Origin: Bacteroidaceae bacterium
GTDB taxonomy: Bacteria > Bacteroidota > Bacteroidia > Bacteroidales > Bacteroidaceae
DNA: 7,041 bases
Reading direction: 5' to 3'
Assembly: GCA_900765575.1 (NCBI GenBank)
Contig: CAAFRW010000306.1
Coordinates: 1-7,041 of the forward strand
A program made the position numbers and the translations under genes. The notes beneath the pieces were generated by a model. The model worked only from the letters and a program-made list of their open reading frames with translations. It was not told where the DNA came from and did not search any database. Below, piece after piece: positions 1-6,398 of this stretch. The first letter of the stretch is position 1, and each line of letters opens with the position of its first letter.

Positions 1-1118
1 CAGGAAGAGGGGTTTCCGCTGGCACGTGTGTCGTACATCTTTTCCAAAGGGGAAAGCGTGCGGATGCCTGCTGGAGCATTGAACGAACGGGTATCGTGAA
101 ACTGGCGCTCCACTATCTCTTTGGCTTGTTCCGGAGTGGCTATGCCTGCCCACATGGCCATAAAACCGCTCCATACGCTAAACCGCTGTATCAGGCAATC
201 GTACGTACGCGGCTGTCCCACGTGCAAGTAAAGTTTGTCCGGTAGCAAGGCGTCTATGTCCGGTTTCTCCACAGGGAGAAGGTTCAAGTCTACACTATAG
301 TAAAATCCGTCCCGGGGGTCCCAGCAATGTTCCCTTATCTTTTCCTTTAGCGTCTCTGCCTCTTGGTGGAAACGTTGTGCAATATCCGGCAGTTTCAGGC
401 ATTCGGCCAGATAACTCATGGCTTCTAGCTCTTTGTACATCATGGCATTCAGGAAGATAGAACCGGAACTCTCGTGTGGCCGGTAAAACGTGCTCGGGTC
501 GTTGTCCACTCCAATCGCCTCGTCCGTTTCCCAATACATAAGTCCCGTTGCTTTGTGGCGGTGGAAGTTCAGGTATTTGCTCACGAAAGCCTGTAGGGTA
601 TAAAAGTCCTCACGCAACCATTCGGCGTCTCCGTTCATATTCTTTGCAATAAAAGCGGCATGCTGGGCCAAGGTAGGCTTATGCATATTGCTCTTCCAGG
701 GATTGCGGGTTTTCAGCATCTCTTCGCGGCTGGGCGCATTGCGTTCTATCCATATCGGAATCCATCCGTCCATGCCTCCGTAGCTGAGGGAGTTGAGCAC
801 ACACCCCTGTTCATATTTCAAAGCCTGTTCGCGGTCCTTATCCGTACCGTTCTCCAATAAGATTTGGCGTAACGCGATGTTGCTCAGCCATGAATCCCAG
901 TCCCATAGCATATCGAGGTATTGGTTACTGCCGGGAGCCAGAAACGGGAATTTCAGAGAACCTCCGGCTTCCCGGTACATTCCCTTCATATCTTTATAAA
1001 TATGTTTCCGGCATATCTCTTTGTATTTCTGGATGTTTTCAGGAGTCCGTTCCGGTACCTGTGCCATAAGGGAGAGGCTTAAGCCGAGGCTTACAAAAGT
1101 AGTGAACAGTGTTTTCAT
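1..1118 (-). CDS. Secreted GH63/GH37-like (alpha/alpha)6-barrel glycoside hydrolase, 3' end beyond window
   Basis: An open frame of 372 codons runs leftward from an ATG at 1118 and is still open at base 1, so the C-terminus is missing. Residues 1-19 form a signal peptide (basic MK start, hydrophobic stretch, probable cleavage after Met-Ala before Gln20), so the product should be exported to the periplasm or surface. The mature part resembles the MGH1-like/trehalase-like fold of clans holding GH63 and GH37: WDWDSW at 72-77, GGMDGWIP at 114-121, a helical middle region, and GVDNDPS at 203-209, where these families carry the catalytic general acid (Asp205 by analogy). The visible end, SGNPSSW, resembles the family motif before the last barrel helices; the expected general base would lie outside the window. 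An alpha-glycosidase role is likely but the substrate cannot be told. It lies 79 nt downstream of trkA on the same strand and may have its own promoter. Confidence 0.8.
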   Translation of the reverse strand, partial: MKTLFTTFVSLGLSLSLMAQVPERTPENIQKYKEICRKHIYKDMKGMYREAGGSLKFPFLAPGSNQYLDMLWDWDSWLSNIALRQILLENGTDKDREQALKYEQGCVLNSLSYGGMDGWIPIWIERNAPSREEMLKTRNPWKSNMHKPTLAQHAAFIAKNMNGDAEWLREDFYTLQAFVSKYLNFHRHKATGLMYWETDEAIGVDNDPSTFYRPHESSGSIFLNAMMYKELEAMSYLAECLKLPDIAQRFHQEAETLKEKIREHCWDPRDGFYYSVDLNLLPVEKPDIDALLPDKLYLHVGQPRTYDCLIQRFSVWSGFMAMWAGIATPEQAKEIVERQFHDTRSFNAPAGIRTLSPLEKMYDTRASGNPSS

Positions 1119-1147
1119 AAGATGAGCGATTATATTTAAAGTCTTGA

Positions 1148-1155
1148 CAAATATA
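1148..1155 (-). promoter_or_regulatory. Candidate -7 box for the glycoside hydrolase gene
   Basis: The minus strand reads TATATTTG here, a full match to the Bacteroidetes -7 consensus TAnnTTTG, 29 nt before the hydrolase ATG. No convincing TTTG -33 box lies 19-21 nt upstream, so this is a candidate only; co-transcription from trkHA is the alternative. Confidence 0.4.
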
Positions 1156-1161
1156 ATAGAT

Positions 1162-1175
1162 TGTTTTCGAAAACA
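1162..1175. repeat. 14-bp perfect palindrome between trkA and the hydrolase gene
   Basis: TGTTTTCGAAAACA is perfectly self-complementary. It sits 23 nt past the trkA stop codon and 6 nt upstream of the candidate hydrolase -7 box. It could be an operator for a dimeric regulator or contribute to RNA processing. It lacks a loop and a following U-tract, so it is not a typical intrinsic terminator. Confidence 0.5.
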
Positions 1176-1197
1176 GGTACTTTGTGTATGCTATTCT

Positions 1198-1884
1198 TTA
1201 AAGTGCTTTCCAGAAAGCCATAAAATCTTTGTATAGTCCGTAGCAAACCAGTTTGTCTTCGGCCTCTAGCAAATAGTCTTCTTCGAAGTGGTTGTCCACC
1301 TGATGTTCCAGCACGGAAATTCCTAAACTATTGTATACCATTTCCCCTTTTACCAATGCGATGACTTTAATATGGAACTCTTTCTCTATGCTGAGCTCGT
1401 TTATATTGTACCCTACGAATGATGGGGGTATTCCGAATTGGATAATATAATGTTTGTCGTCTATCCGGAACGAATTGACATGGAGATTTAAATCGAGTGA
1501 CTGTACCAGACTGCGGGCCGCCTCTTTTTCGGGCGTCAGGATACTGTCCAGTTCGAAGGCCTCCAGTACGGTTTTGTGCAGGTCGTCTACAGCACGGGCA
1601 TAAATGTGCTTTACTTTGTTCTTTTTCAGCAAGGCTACCACGCGGATGGAAGCGCCGAAGTTCTCGCCGATGGCTACAATCACTATATCCACATCTTTAA
1701 ACGGAAGGGTGGAGAGCGCTTGTTCGTTGGTGGCATCAAGAATGAGCGATGTCGCTATTTTATCTTTCAAGGCTTCGGCACGCGATTCGTTGATGTCGGC
1801 ACCTATCACTTCATGTCCCAGAATCGACAACTCTTCGGCCAGCACACTGCCGTAATTTCCTAAACCTATAATAATGTATTTCAT
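1198..1884 (-). CDS. trkA: TrkA-family K+ uptake regulatory subunit (RCK_N + RCK_C)
   Basis: This 228-residue cytoplasmic protein regulates the membrane K+ channel subunit by binding nucleotide. Residues 1-130 form a Rossmann RCK_N domain: the GxGxxG motif is GLGNYG at 7-12, the acidic residue ending strand 2 is Asp30, and the LDATNE (49-54) and AIGEN (71-75) loops are typical of TrkA/KtrA proteins. Residues about 135-228 match an RCK_C (TrkA_C) domain. One RCK_N plus one RCK_C is the KtrA layout and the usual length; E. coli TrkA is a tandem duplicate twice as long. The ATG lies 2 nt after the trkH stop codon, which implies co-transcription and probable translational coupling. The nucleotide (NAD(H) or ATP/ADP) cannot be decided from sequence alone. 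Confidence 0.93.
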   Translation of the reverse strand: MKYIIIGLGNYGSVLAEELSILGHEVIGADINESRAEALKDKIATSLILDATNEQALSTLPFKDVDIVIVAIGENFGASIRVVALLKKNKVKHIYARAVDDLHKTVLEAFELDSILTPEKEAARSLVQSLDLNLHVNSFRIDDKHYIIQFGIPPSFVGYNINELSIEKEFHIKVIALVKGEMVYNSLGISVLEHQVDNHFEEDYLLEAEDKLVCYGLYKDFMAFWKAL

Positions 1885-1886
1885 AA

Positions 1887-3713
1887 TTAGTTGATTATAA
1901 TGTTATCATTCGGATATCTATAATTAGCTGCTTTCTGTTGGCGTACCATGCTGGATACAAAGGTAAGGACTCCTATACGCCCTATATACATCAGTAATAC
2001 AACGATGACTTTGCTTTCGGTCTTCAAGGTAGGGGTGAGGTTGAGGCTGGAACCTACCGTACTTAAAGCCGAGGTACATTCGAACACCAAAGCGGTAAGG
2101 GAGGCTTGTGGCTCCAGTATGCTCAGGATAAAAACAGCCGTAAAGGCGATGAATAAATAAAGGATAAGCGTAGCGTTGGAACGGCGGATGGAATCATGCG
2201 ATAATTCCCGCTGATGGATGGATAACGTTTTGGAGCCTCGCAGGATAGACCGTAAATTCAGCATCACTACGGCAAATACGTTTACTTTTACGCCGCCTGC
2301 CGTAGATTGTGTTCCGCCTCCTATTATCATTAAAACAACCATTAGCAAAATACTTTGCGTACTGAGGGAGCTGAGGCTGACGCTGGAGAATCCGGCCGTA
2401 CGCGGACAGGTAGCGTTAAAGAAGGCTTGTACCCATTTGTCTAAGACCGGCATTCCCGCAAAGGCATGCCTCCATTCAAAAAGAGCAATGGTCAATGTTC
2501 CGGTGATAAGTAATATACCGGTCATTACCAATACGATGCGTGTGTTTAAATTGTACAGATGCACTTTTCTGACGATTGTTTTCTTGTCGGAGAACCGGCA
2601 GTATATTCTTTTTATCTTATAGATAGCCGTTTGGTATAGATTAACCAAGATAGGGAAACCGATGCCACCTAATATAATAAGGACAGAGATGGTAACGAAC
2701 AGCAGGTTGTGTTGGCTCATGACCATCTCATTGCCTAAATTCTGCGGAAGGGTGGAGAACCCGGCATTACAGAAGGCGGAGATGGAATGGAAGGCGGAGA
2801 AGGCCAACTCCTGCTCCAGGCTCATTCCCAACGTTCCATGTACATTGAAAAACAGGATGGCTGTACCGATGGCTTCAATCACTAAGGTGAAACTCAGGAT
2901 ATAAAGCAATGTCGACAGCAACGAATTTAAGGAGTCGGAGCTCACCATATCCCTCACTACCAGCTGGCTGTATAAAGAAGTGTTTCCCATAAAGAACATA
3001 GCGAAAAAGCTAGTCAGCGTCATCACTCCCAATCCTCCTACCTGTATAAGCAGGATGATGATGAACAAGCCTTCCGTGGTGAATGTGGTTGGAACATCGA
3101 CGGAAACCAGTCCCGTAACGCAGGTGGCACTGGTGGCCGTAAAGAGGGCGTCAATAAAAGAAATACCCTGATAGGTGGCTCTGGGAAGCATCAAGAGTGC
3201 CGTCCCGATAAGGATAATCAGGAGAAAACTGGAAGCAAGTATCAGGGAAGGATTGGTGCGTTTGCCCAGCAGACGGATAATCCCGTTGGATAATTGCAGC
3301 AGGGAAAGGAGAGTGAGCAGTATGGTAGCATACAGCTGATGATGGAAAAACAGCCAAATGCCGCGCACAAATCCCTCTACCACCGGGTCGTGGAAAACAA
3401 CAGGAAGCAAGGTGAGGTAAAGAAGCGCACTCAGCGTCCAGGTCAGCTTTTTGTATTTGCGCCGGGTTACCTCATAGTTGAGGATAATCTGTAGCGTGGT
3501 GTTAATCAGGAATATAATCCATACAAAATGGTAGATGCCATGAATCATATGCAAGTCTTCTTTTGAAAGAAGAAAGCCATGCTCGTACACCAATGTCATA
3601 AGGAAAAGGGCCGACACCAGACACGTAAATACATCCAGTCCTGCCAGTCCTCGTTGTATATAAGGGGTTATCCGTTTCTTCCGGTAGATAAAGAGTTTGT
3701 GCAGGTTTTCCAT
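1887..3713 (-). CDS. trkH: TrkH/KtrB-family K+ transporter subunit with long N-terminal membrane extension
   Basis: Integral inner-membrane K+ uptake protein, 608 residues from this start. Residue numbers below count from the alternative upstream ATG at 3731, which gives 614. The four pore loops of the TrkH/KtrB/HKT superfamily are all present: SATCVTGL near 201-208, FCNAGFST near 320-327, CPRTAGFSS near 442-450 and SALSTVGSS near 554-562, each with its filter glycine (207, 324, 447, 560). The glycine-rich gating loop GGGTQSTAGG follows at 471-480. The core occupies roughly 160-600. Ahead of it lie about 155 residues with around four hydrophobic segments (near 34-50, 66-84, 97-113, 125-147), making the protein longer than typical 450-480-residue members. 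I chose the ATG at 3713 because AGGGA ends 7 nt before it, whereas the ATG at 3731 has no such site and would lie almost at the predicted transcription start. TrkA follows directly and is its likely partner. Confidence 0.94.
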   Translation of the reverse strand: MENLHKLFIYRKKRITPYIQRGLAGLDVFTCLVSALFLMTLVYEHGFLLSKEDLHMIHGIYHFVWIIFLINTTLQIILNYEVTRRKYKKLTWTLSALLYLTLLPVVFHDPVVEGFVRGIWLFFHHQLYATILLTLLSLLQLSNGIIRLLGKRTNPSLILASSFLLIILIGTALLMLPRATYQGISFIDALFTATSATCVTGLVSVDVPTTFTTEGLFIIILLIQVGGLGVMTLTSFFAMFFMGNTSLYSQLVVRDMVSSDSLNSLLSTLLYILSFTLVIEAIGTAILFFNVHGTLGMSLEQELAFSAFHSISAFCNAGFSTLPQNLGNEMVMSQHNLLFVTISVLIILGGIGFPILVNLYQTAIYKIKRIYCRFSDKKTIVRKVHLYNLNTRIVLVMTGILLITGTLTIALFEWRHAFAGMPVLDKWVQAFFNATCPRTAGFSSVSLSSLSTQSILLMVVLMIIGGGTQSTAGGVKVNVFAVVMLNLRSILRGSKTLSIHQRELSHDSIRRSNATLILYLFIAFTAVFILSILEPQASLTALVFECTSALSTVGSSLNLTPTLKTESKVIVVLLMYIGRIGVLTFVSSMVRQQKAANYRYPNDNIIIN

Positions 3714-3720
3714 ATTTCGT

Positions 3721-3725
3721 TCCCT
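3721..3725 (-). promoter_or_regulatory. Ribosome binding site deciding the trkH start
   Basis: AGGGA on the minus strand lies 7 nt before the ATG at 3713. The in-frame ATG at 3731 has no purine-rich site upstream, so this favours the shorter protein. Bacteroidetes often initiate without such sites, so it is supportive and not conclusive. Confidence 0.5.
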
Positions 3726-3741
3726 TTTCATTGTACAGTGG

Positions 3742-3762
3742 ACAAATTTAGTTCAAATTTGT
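3742..3762. repeat. 8-bp-arm inverted repeat over the trkH promoter
   Basis: ACAAATTT at 3742-3749 and AAATTTGT at 3755-3762 are perfect reverse complements separated by 5 nt. Since the left arm covers most of the candidate -7 box, a dimeric repressor binding here would block trkHA transcription. AT-rich arms also arise by chance, so the operator role is an inference. Confidence 0.4.
3743..3750 (-). promoter_or_regulatory. Candidate trkHA -7 promoter box
   Basis: The minus strand reads TAAATTTG, matching TAnnTTTG. Transcription would start about 5 nt before the ATG at 3731 and about 23 nt before the ATG at 3713, again favouring the latter. No good TTTG -33 box is found at the usual distance. 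The box lies within the left arm of an inverted repeat (3742-3762). Confidence 0.4.
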
Positions 3763-3844
3763 TACAACGTATTCCTTTGTCGGTTATTATTTGTCCTATA
3801 TAAACAATCTTGCTTGTTTTTCTGTTTAGTCTTGTCGCGCTTTT

Positions 3845-3879
3845 CCGAGATATTCGTTACACCGTGACGAATATCCCGG
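3845..3879. repeat. Strong palindrome/hairpin, 12-bp stem with 3-nt loop
   Basis: GATATTCGTTAC (3849-3860) and GTGACGAATATC (3864-3875) pair along 12 bp with one G.U wobble around the loop ACC. After an A/C mismatch the stem extends by CCG (3845-3847) with CGG (3877-3879). Neither strand carries the T-run expected after an intrinsic terminator. It could be a dimer-binding operator placed between the divergent units, an RNA structure, or a bidirectional transcription barrier. Confidence 0.6.
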
Positions 3880-3946
3880 TTAATTAATTCTACGAGCCTT
3901 TTCTTATTACTTAGAATGCGTTATTGGTAGCAAACCTTCCAATACA

Positions 3947-4018
3947 ATGAAAAAGCAAACTGTTTTTGAAAGATTCTTAGATAAATTGAGTACTTTCGCA
4001 ATCAGTAAAGTAGTATAA
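3947..4018 (+). CDS. Candidate 23-residue small ORF or leader peptide upstream of the endonuclease gene
   Basis: An ATG at 3947 opens 23 sense codons ending in TAA at 4016-4018, 10 nt before the endonuclease ATG. The peptide starts MKKQTVFERF and ends AISKVV, with alternating charged and hydrophobic residues that could form a short amphipathic helix. It has no Shine-Dalgarno site and resembles no family I recognise. Its position suggests a leader peptide coupled to the RM operon, the truncated start of a gene lost when the RM cassette arrived, or chance. It is far too short for a helix-turn-helix RM controller protein. It conflicts with the candidate promoter at 3991-3998, which lies inside it; only one of the two models is likely to be right. 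Confidence 0.28.
   Translation: MKKQTVFERFLDKLSTFAISKVV
3965..3998 (+). promoter_or_regulatory. Candidate promoter of the RM operon
   Basis: TTTG at 3965-3968 and TACTTTCG at 3991-3998 resemble the Bacteroidetes -33 and -7 boxes, with one mismatch in the -7 box and a 22-nt spacer, slightly longer than usual. Transcription would start near 4005, giving a leader of about 25 nt. AAGGA at 4023-4027 is too close to the ATG to be a normal ribosome binding site. Confidence 0.4.
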
Positions 4019-4028
4019 TAATAAGGAT

Positions 4029-4769
4029 ATGACTACGGAGAGAAAAATAGAGAGGCCCCAAATAAAGATTGGCAACAAGGATTATACTTTTCTTGTGGCT
4101 AAAGCCATCAAAACCTTCTGGAATACCAAGAAGAAACAACTGGCGGCAAGCGGCGAAACTTCCAATCGCGGTGCTGTTGTAGGTGGTAAGCAGATGGATG
4201 AGTTCATCAACTTGTTGCAGACAGTCGCCATTGATTCCGGTGTCCCTGCCGAATGTATCATTACAGACAAAAACTATTTGCCGGGCTATTTCCGTTCGTC
4301 AAAAGATTGGGATATGCTTATCATAGCCCCATCTGGAAAATTAGTTGCTGCTATGGAGCTAAAATCACAAGTAGGCTCGTATGGGAACAATTTCAACAAC
4401 CGGACGGAAGAGGCGATTGGTTCAGCCGTCGATTTATGGACTGCTTTTCGTGAGGGGCAGTTTCCTCATCAGCAGGCGCCGTGGATAGGTTGGCTGATGG
4501 TTGTAGGACGTGACGACGCATCGGTGCGTGTTGTCCGTAACTATGAACCACATTTTCCCGTCCGGCCTGAGTTTAATGGTGCAAGTTATATTGACCGTTA
4601 TCGTATTCTTTGCCAGAAGTTAATTCTTGAGCGTCATTATACTGCCGCCGCACTTCTCTGGACAAGCGATGCGGACAATTATGGCGATGTATCAAATGAT
4701 ATTTCCATTCATGCTTTCCTTGCTTCTTTTGTTGGTTATTTAAACGGTGTTGCGAATGAGTTCAAGTAA
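4029..4769 (+). CDS. XhoI/PaeR7I-family type II restriction endonuclease
   Basis: This 246-residue protein matches the XhoI/PaeR7I family as I know it, in both length and motifs. These enzymes are homodimeric, Mg2+-dependent nucleases that cut CTCGAG. Visible family signatures are the GGKQMD segment (52-57), SKDWDMLI (91-98) and the highly characteristic stretch from GNNFNNRTEE (119-128) through GSAVDLW (131-137). The catalytic PD-(D/E)xK residues are probably Asp95, Glu110 and Lys112 in the pattern D-x14-E-L-K. All are present and there is no frameshift, so the enzyme should be active. The gene overlaps the following methyltransferase, implying one operon. Its base composition is not obviously different from the flanking core genes. 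CTCGAG specificity is inferred from family; members can diverge. Confidence 0.93.
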   Translation: MTTERKIERPQIKIGNKDYTFLVAKAIKTFWNTKKKQLAASGETSNRGAVVGGKQMDEFINLLQTVAIDSGVPAECIITDKNYLPGYFRSSKDWDMLIIAPSGKLVAAMELKSQVGSYGNNFNNRTEEAIGSAVDLWTAFREGQFPHQQAPWIGWLMVVGRDDASVRVVRNYEPHFPVRPEFNGASYIDRYRILCQKLILERHYTAAALLWTSDADNYGDVSNDISIHAFLASFVGYLNGVANEFK

Positions 4770-6345
4770 AACCATATACGGCAAACGTAGTTCCGGAGGC
4801 GAACATGGCGATGTTTTCACGTCGCCTGCAGTCGTATGTTTTATGCTTGACAAAGTAGGCTATACAGCCCATCTCGATTTGCGCAATGTGAGCATTCTCG
4901 AACCATCGTGCGGAGAGGGCGAATTTGTGGTAGAAATAGCCACAAGACTTTTGCTTTCAGCTGCCCGTTTTCATTTCGATGCCGAAGAGGCTTTCCTACG
5001 CAATGTTTGTGCCTGCGATATGGATGCGAACAAGATAGCGGTATGCCGTGAACGAATCAGTCAACTTGGAATTAAGTCAACCGAAAACATAATGGTAGCC
5101 GATTTTCTGAAGGCAGACCTGGTAAAGACGGATATAGTAGTAGGCAATCCTCCTTATGTTCGCTACGAGAATATACCGGCGGAGGTTCTCAATTATTGTA
5201 AAACATCGTTTGCAACATTTCATTATCGCAGCGACCTTTATATCCCATTTTTTGAGAAGTCGCTCTCGTTGCTCAAAGAGGGAGGCCTCCATTGTTTTAT
5301 CTGCTCCAACCGTTGGCTAAAGAACGAATACGGGAAGAAACTCCGTCGGTATATTTCTTGTTCATACCGATTGCAGTTGCTCGTAAATATGGAGCAAGCT
5401 GATGCTTTCCAGGAAGAGGTTCTGGCATATCCTGCCATCACATTGATTTCTGCTGAAACATCCGGGCAGACCTTTGAATATGCAGAATGCAAAGAGGTGG
5501 CTCAATTGCGGAATTTGCTCACGGTACATAAGCCTATGCCGATGGGGGCTGACTGGACAAAAGCTTTTATAGAAACACCCCCGGATACCGTACTGCTTCC
5601 CATAGAGCAACAGGGATTCAAGATTGGTATAGGAGTTGCCACCGGGGCGGATGTCGTGTTTGTATTGGATAACCCCGATGGTGAGGTGGAGACGGAACTT
5701 ATGCTACCTGCTATAAATGCCCGTGACCTTAGAGGGGATACACTGCAATGGCAAAAAAAGTATTTGCTGAATCCATACACGACAGAGGGCGGACTTATTG
5801 ACCTTGACCAATATCCGAAGGCAAAGCAATACCTGGAGGCTCATCGTGAGAAACTTTCTAAACGCCATATAGTGCGCAAGTCTCCGTTACACTGGTATAG
5901 AACCATCGACCGTATTGTACCCTCCATACAATTCCGCCCTAAGGTATTATTGCCCGATATGTCAGGAAATACATTTGTATTCGTTGACGATGGACAGTTC
6001 TATCCGCTGCACAATCTCTATTATATTACGGGACACTCTATCGTAGAACTGCGTATACTGGCGGCTTTGCTGATGTCGGACTTTGTCCGCGAGCAACTCG
6101 CCTCTGTCACCAATAAGATGAACGGTGGCTTTGTCCGATGGCAAAGCCAGCACTTGCGCAAATTGCGCTTGCCCGATATCCTGTCCATTCCGGCAAATGA
6201 GGCTCAGATACTGCTCGATAGCTATAACCGGAAGGATGTAGCGGCCATCAATGCGCTCATGCCCAAACTGCTGGCCAATCCATCCCAAAGAACCTCCCAT
6301 ATAGAATATGCTCCAACGCAAACAACCTTACCGTTTGCATTTTGA
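4756..6345 (+). CDS. N6-adenine DNA methyltransferase of the XhoI/PaeR7I-type RM system
   Basis: The protein should protect host DNA by methylating adenine in the site cut by its partner endonuclease, by family the A of CTCGAG. Numbering from a possible GTG start at 4747 (532 residues; 529 from the ATG chosen here), motif X is VFTSP (23-27), the AdoMet-binding motif I is LEPSCGEGEF (51-60), the acidic motif II is CDMD (90-93), motif III is VADF (117-120) and catalytic motif IV is NPPY (134-137), followed by VRYE. The order X-I-IV marks the gamma class (Eco57I/TaqI-like N6_Mtase). Residues from about 280 form the target-recognition part, with GIGVATGADVVFV near 294-306 and TNKMNGGFVRW near 455-465. 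The ATG overlaps the endonuclease end by 14 nt. No frameshift or missing catalytic residue is seen. Confidence 0.93.
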   Translation: MSSSKTIYGKRSSGGEHGDVFTSPAVVCFMLDKVGYTAHLDLRNVSILEPSCGEGEFVVEIATRLLLSAARFHFDAEEAFLRNVCACDMDANKIAVCRERISQLGIKSTENIMVADFLKADLVKTDIVVGNPPYVRYENIPAEVLNYCKTSFATFHYRSDLYIPFFEKSLSLLKEGGLHCFICSNRWLKNEYGKKLRRYISCSYRLQLLVNMEQADAFQEEVLAYPAITLISAETSGQTFEYAECKEVAQLRNLLTVHKPMPMGADWTKAFIETPPDTVLLPIEQQGFKIGIGVATGADVVFVLDNPDGEVETELMLPAINARDLRGDTLQWQKKYLLNPYTTEGGLIDLDQYPKAKQYLEAHREKLSKRHIVRKSPLHWYRTIDRIVPSIQFRPKVLLPDMSGNTFVFVDDGQFYPLHNLYYITGHSIVELRILAALLMSDFVREQLASVTNKMNGGFVRWQSQHLRKLRLPDILSIPANEAQILLDSYNRKDVAAINALMPKLLANPSQRTSHIEYAPTQTTLPFAF

Positions 6346-6372
6346 ATAGAAGAATTTTTTGCCTTATCTTTG
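6341..6372 (+). promoter_or_regulatory. murF promoter
   Basis: TTTG at 6341-6344, a 20-nt spacer and TATCTTTG at 6365-6372 match the Bacteroidetes consensus TTTG-N(19-21)-TAnnTTTG exactly. Transcription would start about 20 nt before the murF ATG. The -33 box overlaps the methyltransferase stop codon (6343-6345), so murF has its own promoter although it is only 53 nt behind the RM operon. No terminator hairpin is seen between them; a T-run at 6355-6360 has no stem before it. Confidence 0.72.
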
Positions 6373-6398
6373 CTGTCGTTTAATGAATCAAGAAAACA

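Larger units (their letters stand above)
3732..4028. other. Divergent intergenic region between trkH and the RM operon
   Basis: About 300 bases separate the leftward trkHA transcript from the rightward RM genes. The region is visibly more AT-rich than either flank. It holds, in order, the trkH promoter with its inverted repeat, the palindrome at 3845-3879, a TTAATTAA site at 3880-3887, a 23-codon candidate ORF at 3947-4018 and a candidate RM promoter near 3965-3998. I see no tRNA, no insertion-sequence ends and no obvious attachment-site duplication. Confidence 0.7.

Noticed and set aside
295..534. Short minus-strand open frame inside the hydrolase gene
   Set aside because: The hydrolase reads through this stretch in another frame on the same strand with clear family motifs, so this is a shadow.
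2218..2622. 134-codon plus-strand open frame opposite trkH
   Set aside because: It lies entirely antisense to the conserved trkH pore domains; its low-complexity composition mirrors membrane-protein codons on the other strand.
3845..3879. Palindrome as an intrinsic terminator for trkH or RM transcripts
   Set aside because: It lies upstream of both genes, and neither strand has a T-run directly after the stem.
3880..4028. Controller (C) protein gene for the RM system
   Set aside because: The only plus-strand ORF there has 23 codons, too short for a helix-turn-helix controller, and no C-box-like repeat pair was recognised near the nuclease promoter.
5962..6321. 119-codon minus-strand open frame within the methyltransferase gene
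   Set aside because: It is antisense to the conserved C-terminal part of the methyltransferase, has no family-like features, and no promoter or ribosome binding site was seen for it.
6352..6362. T-run after the methyltransferase as a terminator
   Set aside because: No stem-loop precedes it, and it lies in the spacer of the murF promoter.
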